Of a stretch of 64,000 bases of DNA, positions 1 to 8,529 are shown one piece after another. The DNA comes from Coprobacillaceae bacterium UN01-12pH3A (GTDB lineage: Bacteria; Bacillota_I; Bacilli_A; Erysipelotrichales; Coprobacillaceae). Under the pieces are notes generated by a model. It was given only the letters and a program-made list of their open reading frames with translations. It did not search any database and was not told where the DNA came from. How positions within the stretch are numbered: position 1 is the stretch's first letter; every line of letters begins with the position of its first letter. The position numbers were made by a program, and so were the translations under genes. Location of the stretch: assembly GCA_027676805.1 (NCBI GenBank), contig JAQENU010000003.1, forward strand, positions 254,265 to 318,264, read 5' to 3'.

Positions 1-333
1 ACTAATTTAACACAAATAGATTTTGCTAAAAAATTAGGCTTATCTCGAAATGCTATTGCTAGTTACGAAGGCGGGGTAAGAATCCCTAATGAAGCAATGA
101 TCAAATTAATATGTACGACTTATAAAGTCGATCCGTTTTGGCTTGAAACTGGTGAGGGGGATATGTTCACAGCTATTCCCGAAACAATAATCGATAGTCT
201 TGTAGAGGAATTTGATTTAGATATTCGAGATCGCTTTATCATCGAAACTTATTTGCAGGCATCAGAAATGCAAAGAAACGCAATTAAAGATTTTCTATTA
301 ACGTTAGCAGAAAAAAGCGCAAAAAAAAAATGA
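1..333 (+). CDS. Cro/CI-type XRE transcriptional regulator, 5' end outside window
   Basis: The frame is open from base 1, so the N-terminus is cut by the window edge; the ATG at 97 is internal. The first 32 visible residues are a helix-turn-helix: TNLTQIDFAKKLGLSRNAIASYEGG, then IPNEAMIKLICTTYKVDPFWLETGEGDMF, which is the usual XRE domain end with the 'WLxTGEGxMF' motif of phage-type repressors. The tail is Lys-rich. Together with the serine recombinase at 2214 this is the usual repressor/integrase end of a prophage or similar element. Family is clear; the DNA target is unknown. Confidence 0.85.
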   Translation, partial: TNLTQIDFAKKLGLSRNAIASYEGGVRIPNEAMIKLICTTYKVDPFWLETGEGDMFTAIPETIIDSLVEEFDLDIRDRFIIETYLQASEMQRNAIKDFLLTLAEKSAKKK

Positions 334-358
334 GGAATAAATCCTCGTTTTTTATTTT
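320..358. terminator. Bidirectional hairpin terminator
   Basis: GAGGA (332-336) pairs with TCCTC (342-346); the flanking A-tract and T-tract extend the stem. It overlaps the stop of the XRE gene and serves both converging genes. Confidence 0.65.
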
Positions 359-462
359 AAATAATACATTATTATAAAATTATATATGCTTTTGATGTAT
401 TTAAAATTATCGATTGCTTCAATCATTTCTATTATTCTTTCTTTATAAATATTTTTATCCAT
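352..462 (-). CDS. Small hydrophobic/amphipathic protein of the element (36 aa)
   Basis: A 36-codon frame starts at ATG 462, preceded by a strong ribosome site (AAGGGGGAAAAT). The product begins MDKNIYKERIIEMIEAID and ends in a hydrophobic segment (YIKSIYNFIIMYYLK). Very short ORFs of this look (charged start, IIEMIE helix, YIxxIYNFI) commonly accompany repressors in Firmicute prophages. No function can be assigned. It converges on the XRE gene and shares its terminator. Confidence 0.5.
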   Translation of the reverse strand: MDKNIYKERIIEMIEAIDNFKYIKSIYNFIIMYYLK

Positions 463-850
463 ATTATTTTCCCCCTTGATCTTCTCATTTCCAGTAGCGC
501 TTCTGTAAATAAATAATAGCATATAATATTTAGTTGTGCAGATTACCCTATTTACTTATACTCTTATAAATAAAGAAATACTTCTTTTTTCTACAAATTA
601 TTTAATATTTATTTTATGTTTATGAGAATTGTTAGTTTATTGTTTGATAACAATCATTTTACTAGGATATAACAATCTTCATATAAAAAATCATTCGGCG
701 GTTTTTTGCCAATTAGTTGCATTTTGTTGCACACTAAGTATAGAAATTTCACATATTTAATATTATTTATTTAGATATTTTGTTATATTATACAAAATTT
801 ATAACAATTTTATTTGTTAATAAAACAAAATTTATATTTTTAATGTTTAA
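463..850. other. AT-rich intergenic stretch, nothing firm
   Basis: About 390 bases without a convincing gene. There are short features of unclear meaning: GGCGG-TTTTTTGCC around 698-711 and a TTGCA repeat (AGTTGCATTTTGTTGCACACT, about 715-735) that could be an operator. I see no promoter pair I would defend. Confidence 0.4.
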
Positions 851-877
851 AATAAAAAAAGCCAACCAAAGTTGACT
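851..877 (-). terminator. Terminator of the DUF1828 gene
   Basis: On the minus strand AGTCAAC (871-877) pairs with GTTGGCT (860-866, one G-U pair) and is followed by a T-run (851-859). Confidence 0.7.
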
Positions 878-1622
878 ATTGAAATAATTGTACGTTGTTA
901 TCTATCTTAGACCAAGGAATTACTTTTATACCATAATTTTCTGCCGCATCATAGATACTATCATCGACTTTATTTTCATCATTAATAATTATAATAAATT
1001 GAGAATCCTCTTTTCTAGTTGGATATGTATCACTCCATGAGAATAAAGTAGATTGCATATTTGTTTTCGTTCCGTTATTAAGTAGCTTACACAATCTCTC
1101 CGGTTTCTTTGCTGATCTTTGAAATAAAAAGTCAAAATTATAGATATATCCTGTTATACCTGTAAAACTAGGACTTTCAGTATAAAATATATTATTTTTA
1201 TCAAAATAATTTATAACATCCTCTAAAAAGTATGACTTTACTCTACCCGATGACGTTAAATTCATGTCATCTACTCTTAAAACACATTGTATTAAAGAAT
1301 GCAACTTATTAGCAAAATCTGAATGGTTTGTTTTTACTGATAATTTTCCATTCTCATCTACAGTAACTCCAAAGTTCATACAGGTTCTTTTAATTTGCTT
1401 AAGTCTATTTCCCTCAATTCGAATACCAGCCATTTCCAAATTAGATAATGTATAGCCATCATCGTCTATATGTATTGAATTACCATGTTTATTGGCATAC
1501 AGTTGAATAGCATCACCATCAAAATCAAATAATGGAACAGTTATTTCATAAAAATCCCCAAGCTTAACGGCGCTCGTCATCGATTTTAAAAAATTAAAAT
1601 ATTCATCCATTAACCCTTCCAT
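876..1622 (-). CDS. DUF1828/DUF1829 domain protein
   Basis: 248 residues from ATG 1622, which has a perfect AGGAGG 7 bases upstream (1630-1635); a longer frame to 1676 would overlap the upstream gene and lacks such a site. The N-terminal half (about 5-95, YEITVPLFDFDGDAIQLY, IHIDDDGYTLSNLEMAGI) matches the DUF1828 family and the C-terminal half (about 135-245) looks like DUF1829. These domains are typical of mobile elements in Firmicutes; no biochemical role is established as far as I know. It follows the DUF6978-like gene by 19 bases, so the two are an operon within the element. Confidence 0.7.
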   Translation of the reverse strand: MEGLMDEYFNFLKSMTSAVKLGDFYEITVPLFDFDGDAIQLYANKHGNSIHIDDDGYTLSNLEMAGIRIEGNRLKQIKRTCMNFGVTVDENGKLSVKTNHSDFANKLHSLIQCVLRVDDMNLTSSGRVKSYFLEDVINYFDKNNIFYTESPSFTGITGYIYNFDFLFQRSAKKPERLCKLLNNGTKTNMQSTLFSWSDTYPTRKEDSQFIIIINDENKVDDSIYDAAENYGIKVIPWSKIDNNVQLFQ

Positions 1623-1641
1623 TAATATTCCTCCTATGAAT

Positions 1642-2076
1642 TTAGTGTAATAATTGCAATTCTGATTGATAATCAAGTTTATAATCTATTAAATGAAATG
1701 AATCCAAAAATTTTATACAATTCTCTAAAAAACCCTCATCATCTTTATATTCTACTGCATCCGCTAATTCTTTGCCTTCTTTAAAAATATGTAAATGTGG
1801 TCCATAAATATATGTTCCATCACTATTGCGATGTGGAACATTATCTGATAAAATATCCAACCTCATTAGTTTAACATTACTCCCCTGTACTCTTGCTTGA
1901 ATTGTATACTTGTTGCTATTTTTACTTTTTCTATTAATATTTACAATGAAAACATCTCTAGTCGTAGTACTATTTAAAGTATATGTTTTATGTTCTCCAA
2001 ACGATGGTAGCTTAACAATATTATTATAGATAGTTTTTAGTAAATTTATAAGATTTTTTGCATCTTCTTCACTCAT
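1642..2076 (-). CDS. DUF6978-like protein, partner of the DUF1828 gene
   Basis: 144 residues. Visible motifs: DVFIVNINRKSKNSNKYTIQ, a basic strand block; LMRLDILSDNVPHRNSDGTYI followed by GPHLHIFKEG, a PHxNxDG...PHxHIxxEG signature I associate with DUF6978. The clustered His residues (PH, HLH) could be a metal or active site, but that is inference. The ribosome site GGGGGAG lies upstream of ATG 2076. First gene of a two-gene minus-strand operon inside the element; a toxin-antitoxin or anti-phage pair is possible but unproven. Confidence 0.6.
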   Translation of the reverse strand: MSEEDAKNLINLLKTIYNNIVKLPSFGEHKTYTLNSTTTRDVFIVNINRKSKNSNKYTIQARVQGSNVKLMRLDILSDNVPHRNSDGTYIYGPHLHIFKEGKELADAVEYKDDEGFLENCIKFLDSFHLIDYKLDYQSELQLLH

Positions 2077-2213
2077 TTTCTAAACACTCCCCCTGTTAGA
2101 TTAATGATATAATATAACGTGACTTTATTCAATAAAAAGATTTTTCTATAATTTAATTAAATCATTGTGATACAATATAACTGTAATTTTAGTAATGATA
2201 GGAGTAGATATTA

Positions 2214-3737
2214 ATGTATGCTATGTATTTAAGAAAAAGCCGTTCCGATGATCCTGACGCCACCATCGAGGAAGTGCTAAATAGACATTATACAAGACTA
2301 ATCGAATTAGCGCAAAAACTTAATATTGGTGAACACGAAATTGAAATATACAAAGAAGTTGTTTCCGGAGAAAACCTAAGTGCTAGACCGGAAATGCAGC
2401 GTTTATTAGAAGATATAGAGACACAAAAATATATTGGGGTATTGGTTGTAGAGGTGGAACGTCTTGCAAGAGGAAACAGCATCGATCAAGGGATTATATC
2501 TCAAGCATTCCAATTTACTAATACCAAGATCATTACACCTATGAAAACAATAGACCCCTCAAACGAGTTTGACCAAGAATATTTTGAGTTCGGCTTATTT
2601 ATGAGTAGACGCGAATATAAAACAATTAACAGACGTATGCAAGCTGGAAAGCAAATGGCTGTAAAAGAAGGGTTTTATCTAGGAAGCATCGCTCCATATG
2701 GATATAAGATAAAACGTTTAAAAAAGGGGAATACGCTAGAAAAAGAAGAAACCGAAGAGGACGCAACAAATATAATTTTATATTCTATTATAGATGATAA
2801 TATGGGAAGCCAAGCGATTGCTAAAAAACTAAATATGTTAGGCTACAAAACGCGTAGTGGTGGTGAGTGGACGAAAGCTGCAGTAGATGCCATAACGCTT
2901 AATCCCATTTATGCCGGCTTATTAAGGTGGAATTATAGAAAAACTAAGAAGGTTGTGAACAACAATAAAATTTCTCGTTCGCGCCCAAGAAATGATGACT
3001 ATGAATTGTATAAAGGATTGCATCCAACCTACATTACTAAAGAACAGTATGATCTTATTGTGAGTAGGAAAATGGAAAAGTCTATTCCACGTACCAATAC
3101 TATGAGAACCCTTAAAAATCCTTTAGCTACTCTCATAACTTGTGGAGATTGTGGAAAAAAAATGATTCGCAAACCATATGCTAATGGACGGATCGAAACA
3201 TTATTATGCAATACTATTGGTTGCCCAAACGTTGCTTCTGATCTGCATATTATCGAAAGCCGGATTATGGAATCTATAGAAAATTATTTAGAAGAATGCA
3301 CTTTATATGTAAATAATTATTCAGAAAAAATTATTACTGAAAAGAACAATTATGCCAAGCAGATCGCCAATATTGATAAAGAAATTAAGAAATTAAATAA
3401 TCAAATTGTTAGGTGCTGTGAATTTTTAGAGACTGGTACCTACACAGAAGAATTATTTAAAGATAGAACAAATAGTATTAAAAAATCTATCGCCTTAATG
3501 GAAGAACAAAAAGAAATGCTCACTAAACAATCTAAAGAAAATAAGCTAGACCGCTATAAAAAGGCGATTCCGTTGCTAACACATATATTAGAAGTCTACG
3601 ACAAATCAAGTGTAGTAGAAAAAAACAATTTATTAAAATCGGCAATCAATCAATGTGTTTATAAAAAGGAAACCGGTGGTCGCTGGAATAAAGCTGCAAT
3701 CGATAATTTCAGCTTAGAAATTAACTTTAAAATATAA
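2214..3737 (+). CDS. Large serine recombinase (site-specific integrase)
   Basis: 507 residues, the usual size of large serine integrases. The resolvase catalytic domain is residues 1-150, with YLRKSRS placing the nucleophile at Ser9 and Arg7 beside it, and VEVERLARG near 80-88. The recombinase domain follows at about 160-290. A zinc ribbon is visible (CGDCG near 310 and CNTIGC near 333), followed by a coiled coil at about 355-450 that would mediate synapsis. Start at ATG 2214 with AGGAG about 9 bases before. Such enzymes integrate and excise phages and conjugative elements at attP/attB sites with a two-base crossover. It lies next to the element's right end, as expected, with only the SHOCT gene between. 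Confidence 0.93.
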   Translation: MYAMYLRKSRSDDPDATIEEVLNRHYTRLIELAQKLNIGEHEIEIYKEVVSGENLSARPEMQRLLEDIETQKYIGVLVVEVERLARGNSIDQGIISQAFQFTNTKIITPMKTIDPSNEFDQEYFEFGLFMSRREYKTINRRMQAGKQMAVKEGFYLGSIAPYGYKIKRLKKGNTLEKEETEEDATNIILYSIIDDNMGSQAIAKKLNMLGYKTRSGGEWTKAAVDAITLNPIYAGLLRWNYRKTKKVVNNNKISRSRPRNDDYELYKGLHPTYITKEQYDLIVSRKMEKSIPRTNTMRTLKNPLATLITCGDCGKKMIRKPYANGRIETLLCNTIGCPNVASDLHIIESRIMESIENYLEECTLYVNNYSEKIITEKNNYAKQIANIDKEIKKLNNQIVRCCEFLETGTYTEELFKDRTNSIKKSIALMEEQKEMLTKQSKENKLDRYKKAIPLLTHILEVYDKSSVVEKNNLLKSAINQCVYKKETGGRWNKAAIDNFSLEINFKI

Positions 3738-3754
3738 TATAAAGGGGAATTTAT

Positions 3755-4555
3755 ATGGAAAGAAAAATAAAATGTTACATGGGATCAATAACAATTATTG
3801 ATGATACACACTTATTATTAAAAAGTGGATTTGTAAAGAAAGAATTTGCAATTAGAGACCTAGTAGATATTTCTACATCAGAACCGACAATGAAACAAAA
3901 TGGTGCAATATCTTTTGTCTTTACTAGCGGACAATTCACCATTGCCTATCAAATATGGCATAAACAAGCTATAAACGAATTTATAGAAGAAATAAACAAA
4001 AAAAAGCAAGCAACTAATTCTAATAATGTGGAATATGATTATGCAAAATTTTTATTTGTAGACTATAAAGGCGGACACCCACAGCTAAATAAAGAATGTA
4101 AAGTGGAATTAACTATTACGAACAAAGCAGTTAAAATGGTTTTCGGATCAAAAGAAATACAAATAGAATTTAACGATATTGATAAAATCAGTTTTGAAAC
4201 AATAGAGCAAATTAACTCTCGTATAACCGCCACAAGACTTGCCACACTAGGGGTTTTTGCATTAGCTTTAAAGAAAAAAGAGAAAGATACGATTAAATAT
4301 GTTACTATCGATTTTCATGATGATATCGATATAGAACAAACTGTTGTATTAGGCGGGAGAGCTGCAGAAACAATATATTCAAGATTATATTCTGCATTCT
4401 CTAACTTTAAAAAGCAAAATAAAGACAATGAGAAATTAGAATCAAAGGTTCAAGATCCTTATGAAGAACTAAAGAAAATCAAAGAATTGTTAGATCTAGG
4501 TATTATCACTCAAGAAGAATTTGATATTAAGAAAAAAGAACTATTGAACTTATAA
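3755..4555 (+). CDS. SHOCT-domain protein with PH-like (DUF4429-type) repeats
   Basis: 266 residues, 17 bases behind the recombinase with AAAGGGG as ribosome site. Residues 1-85 and about 95-205 look like two beta-rich PH-like units of the DUF4429 kind (MGSITIIDDTHLLLKSGF... and FLFVDYKGGHPQ...). The last 33 residues (DPYEELKKIKELLDLGIITQEEFDIKKKELL) are a textbook SHOCT domain, a short C-terminal helical module found in many prophage proteins. Function unknown. Its stop codon at 4553-4555 is directly followed by in-frame catalase sequence, which sets the element boundary. Confidence 0.75.
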   Translation: MERKIKCYMGSITIIDDTHLLLKSGFVKKEFAIRDLVDISTSEPTMKQNGAISFVFTSGQFTIAYQIWHKQAINEFIEEINKKKQATNSNNVEYDYAKFLFVDYKGGHPQLNKECKVELTITNKAVKMVFGSKEIQIEFNDIDKISFETIEQINSRITATRLATLGVFALALKKKEKDTIKYVTIDFHDDIDIEQTVVLGGRAAETIYSRLYSAFSNFKKQNKDNEKLESKVQDPYEELKKIKELLDLGIITQEEFDIKKKELLNL

Positions 4556-4987
4556 CAACAAGATGATTATATACATCATAACGGCGCTATTGAAATGGCG
4601 CATATGGAAATGATTTCGGCGATGGTTTATCAATTGATGGAAGGAGCAACGATCGAAGAAATCAAAGCAGCCGGATTAGAAGGGCATTACACCGAACATG
4701 GGCGTGCCTTATATCCGGTTAATGCTCAAGGAGCTTCATTTACTGTCGATTATTTTGCGGTAACCGGTGATCCGATTGCGGATTTAGCGGAAGATATGGC
4801 AGCGGAACAAAAAGCCCGTGCTGTATATGAACACTTGATGGATTTAACCGATAATCCGGAAATTTTAGCACCGCTGTCTTTTTTAAGACAACGTGAAGTC
4901 GTTCATTACCAAAGATTCTTAGAACTTTACAATTACTATTTGGAAAAAGGATACGGAAAAAAAGACTGCAAATTAAATAATTGGTAA
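4556..4987 (+). pseudogene. cotJC: 3' part of manganese catalase / CotJC-like gene, split by the element
   Basis: The frame is open from 4556, right after the stop codon of the element gene, and reads QQDDYIHHNGAIEMAHMEMISAMVY. It then gives GATIEEIKAAGLEGHYTEHGRALYP, GDPIADLAEDMAAEQKARAVYEHLMDLTDNPE and FLRQREVVHYQRFLE, the signature of the manganese catalase family that includes spore coat protein CotJC. Family members are about 190-280 residues and start with a metal-binding helix that is missing here; the Glu/His ligands of the later helices (EMAH, EDMAAEQKA, REVVHYQRF) are present. The ATG at 4595 lies inside a conserved motif, so an intact short protein is unlikely. Excision of the element could restore the gene. 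Confidence 0.85.
4563..4579. other. Candidate attachment-site core
   Basis: ATGAT-N7-ATCAT is an imperfect-palindrome layout a few bases inside the catalase reading frame and right after the last element gene. Serine integrases use short sites of dyad type. The exact crossover cannot be set without the left junction or an empty site. Confidence 0.35.
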
Positions 4988-4988
4988 C

Positions 4989-5036
4989 AAAAAACATCCT
5001 AAAGGGAATAATTCAATACCCGATAGGATGTTTTTT
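4989..5036. terminator. Bidirectional terminator
   Basis: AAAAAACATCCT (4989-5000) pairs with AGGATGTTTTTT (5025-5036), 12 bases each; it lies between the convergent cotJC fragment and the glycosidase gene. Confidence 0.85.
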
Positions 5037-5044
5037 AATACAGA

Positions 5045-6484
<1,440 letters not shown>

Positions 6485-6510
6485 TTATCTAGCTTTATTA
6501 TAACGCTGCG

Positions 6511-6545
6511 ATAAAAAAATAACTGGACTATTTCTGTCCAGTTAT
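6511..6545 (-). terminator. Terminator of the RpiR gene
   Basis: ATAACTGGAC (6519-6528) pairs with GTCCAGTTAT (6536-6545), followed on the minus strand by a T-run. It overlaps the RpiR stop codon, so the glycosidase downstream probably has its own promoter or depends on read-through; a TATAAT is visible on the minus strand near 6500. Confidence 0.8.
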
Positions 6546-7268
6546 CCATAGCTGATAATGATAAAATAAAATATCAAAAAAGCGAAGCAAAGCATATTCA
6601 CTAAACTCCACATATCGAGGATTACCGCAAATAATACATTGATCAAAAATGTGTGGGTTTAATTGAGGATTAAATGTCAATAGAACTTTCTTTGCGGGAA
6701 TCTTACTTAATATTTGATTATAATCCGTTAATGCAAACCCATTTATAGAAATAGTGATGATTAAATCTTCATGACTTGCTTTCTTAATATCGATAAGCTG
6801 TTGGTGATAATTCATAATGCATCGGCTTATTTTTCCAAATTCAAATAATCGCTTTTGAAATTCCAATGCAAATACTTGATGTCTTTCAAAGCCAATGACC
6901 CATATATTTTTAGCGTCATTCAGCATATTTACCAAGGTTAGATATTCAGATTGTTTAATTCGCTCAATCACGTCAAAATGCTGTGAAAGAATAGTTTGGA
7001 ACTCAGTCGTTTCATAACAGGGTTTATCATTTCCAATGATCGGATATAATATATGTTTTTTTAAGGTCGTAAAATTATGATAGCCGATTTTTTTGCAGAA
7101 GCGGTTAATTGTTCTGCTCGAAACATTACACTCATACGCAATATCTTCTAATGAATAATCCTTGATTTTATATATATTCTCTAAAAACTTCTTTGCGATA
7201 TGATAATTCATATCCTCCTCAATGACATTATTTATGTATGCTAATAATGTGTAAGCTAACTGTTCCAT
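6528..7268 (-). CDS. MurR/RpiR family transcriptional regulator
   Basis: 246 residues. The N-terminal HTH_6 domain spans about 1-75 (YSLEDIAYECNVSSRTINRFCKKIGYHNFTTLKKH). A SIS-type sugar-phosphate-binding domain follows at about 105-245 (NIWVIGFERHQVFALEFQKRL, DLIITISINGFALTDYN), somewhat divergent from the usual SIS consensus. RpiR proteins respond to sugar phosphates. The adjacent 6-phospho-beta-glucosidase makes a beta-glucoside phosphate the likely effector; this is inference from position. Confidence 0.88.
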   Translation of the reverse strand: MEQLAYTLLAYINNVIEEDMNYHIAKKFLENIYKIKDYSLEDIAYECNVSSRTINRFCKKIGYHNFTTLKKHILYPIIGNDKPCYETTEFQTILSQHFDVIERIKQSEYLTLVNMLNDAKNIWVIGFERHQVFALEFQKRLFEFGKISRCIMNYHQQLIDIKKASHEDLIITISINGFALTDYNQILSKIPAKKVLLTFNPQLNPHIFDQCIICGNPRYVEFSEYALLRFFDILFYHYQLWITGQK

Positions 7269-7340
7269 TCTATCACTCCCAACATAACCATATTATAGCA
7301 TAATTATCAGAAACAATTAAATCCGGCTGATCCTCTATTC

Positions 7341-7369
7341 AAAAAAGAGTACATCCCTGAAATGTACTC
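7341..7369 (-). terminator. Terminator of the lipoprotein gene
   Basis: GAGTACAT (7347-7354) pairs with ATGTACTC (7362-7369), then a T-run on the minus strand (7341-7346). Confidence 0.8.
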
Positions 7370-7401
7370 CTTCAAATAGCTTTTGTATTATTCACACAGT
7401 A

Positions 7402-8115
7402 TCAATTCACCAAATCTTTACTGTTAAACGTTATAGGCATTAGATCCAGGTAGCCATTCTCTTTATTGGCATACTGACCATTCGCAGTTTCTTCAAATAA
7501 GCAGTAATAATAATCAACGGCAAAATGAATTGGCTTAGATCCGTTATAGCCCTTTGCTTTTCTGCCATCTTTTAAGAAGAAGATGTATTCCTGATCCTTA
7601 TTCTGCCAAATCTCAAACATATTTATCCCACAATAATCTAAATAATCTGTATCACTAAATTCCCTATTGTTGATATCGATGCCATAATAGTCAGCAGTAG
7701 ACATCCTCGTATCATAAGGATCGTTTTCTTCCTGTTCCATTTTTTTGCTGTTGATATTCCAAAATTCCTGCTGAGTATTCATCGTAATCATTGTTTTTGT
7801 TTCCAAATCGCCTTTATAGACTTCTGTCAGCAGACAATCAAAATAAGCATAATGATTGAAATATATTTTTTCAATCGTCCCTTTAACAATAATATCCGAT
7901 TGATTCATTAACTCCTCTAAAGATAGAGATGAAGACATCTGTCTAGTGGCACTGACTAATTTATAGTCAGGAAGAATTATATTTTCTGCTGATAATTCAT
8001 TAATATCGATGCCTTTAATTTCGGAATCATAATTCGGGATTTCTTTAGTGTCATGACAACCCAATAGTGCCAACATAACAATGAATAAGATGAATACGTG
8101 AACCCTTTTTATCAC
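7402..8115 (-). CDS. Lipoprotein of unknown function
   Basis: 237 residues from a GTG at 8115 that has GGAG 9 bases upstream; the TTG at 8130 would put the ribosome site inside the gene. Starting there gives a compact lipoprotein signal: VIKRVHVFILFIVMLALLGC, with Cys20 as the lipidated residue. The mature part has no domain I recognise; it is acidic and rich in Tyr/Asp, with repeated 'DYLDY'/'DYYY' segments. Last gene of the minus-strand series beginning with the SBP-GGDEF sensor at 13636, though gaps of about 100 bases suggest it may be separately expressed. Confidence 0.75.
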   Translation of the reverse strand: MIKRVHVFILFIVMLALLGCHDTKEIPNYDSEIKGIDINELSAENIILPDYKLVSATRQMSSSLSLEELMNQSDIIVKGTIEKIYFNHYAYFDCLLTEVYKGDLETKTMITMNTQQEFWNINSKKMEQEENDPYDTRMSTADYYGIDINNREFSDTDYLDYCGINMFEIWQNKDQEYIFFLKDGRKAKGYNGSKPIHFAVDYYYCLFEETANGQYANKENGYLDLMPITFNSKDLVN

Positions 8116-8212
8116 GCTAATATTCTCCAATATATAATAAATTTATACAATCCATGATGATTAAAAACTCAACATCCTTTTGATCTTAACCATAATTATA
8201 ATCAAAGTCCTT

Positions 8213-8482
8213 TTATGATTGATTCATCAAATAAGCCGCTTCTTCTAAATCTTTATATCGCACATACAGAACATACAAGTCACGCATATCCAATCCTTTT
8301 CTTTGAAAGGCTCTTTCACCGCCTGTCATTCCATAAGCGCCTGCCCTGAATGGCGTAAAATTGGAACCGGGATTGCGTTTTTTCATCGTATACTTGATAT
8401 TCCCGGCATTTAATTTTGATGCAATCTGTACACATTGTTCTTTGCTGCCAACAAATAATTCTTTCTTAAAAATAGTAAACAT
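8213..8482 (-). CDS. Small conserved-looking protein, unknown (89 aa)
   Basis: 89 residues with a good ribosome site (GGGGGAGGGG upstream of ATG 8482). The pattern ELFVGSKEQCVQIASKLNAGNIKYTMKKRN...LYVLYVRYKDLEEAAYLM has a beta-alpha-beta layout reminiscent of DUF2007-type 'putative signal transducing' proteins, which use a KELF...A..L...GI.Y framework. No catalytic motif. It lies 47 bases downstream of the HD-GYP response regulator and may be co-transcribed with it. Confidence 0.65.
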   Translation of the reverse strand: MFTIFKKELFVGSKEQCVQIASKLNAGNIKYTMKKRNPGSNFTPFRAGAYGMTGGERAFQRKGLDMRDLYVLYVRYKDLEEAAYLMNQS

Positions 8483-8529
8483 GTTTACCCCTCCCCCTTT
8501 TGAAGCGTATTCAACACGATATGTTTATC

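Larger units (their letters stand above)
1..4555. mobile_element. Right end of an integrated prophage-like element
   Basis: The stretch holds a CI-type regulator, a tiny phage-type ORF, a DUF1828/DUF6978 pair, a large serine recombinase and a SHOCT gene, then stops at a split cotJC-like gene. The left end and the 5' half of cotJC are not in the window, so the element extends leftward by an unknown distance. No structural or conjugation genes are visible here, so its class (phage, ICE or IME) cannot be decided. Confidence 0.75.

Noticed and set aside
1623..1676. N-terminal extension of the DUF1828 protein to 1676
   Set aside because: It overlaps the upstream gene, while ATG 1622 has a perfect AGGAGG at ideal spacing.
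4595..4987. Intact 130-residue gene starting at ATG 4595
   Set aside because: The ATG lies inside the catalase motif EMAHMEMI and the frame is open back to 4556, so this is the 3' part of a split gene.
4944..5030. Insertion-sequence ends near the catalase fragment
   Set aside because: The repeat at 4989-5036 is a terminator with T/A runs; there is no transposase.
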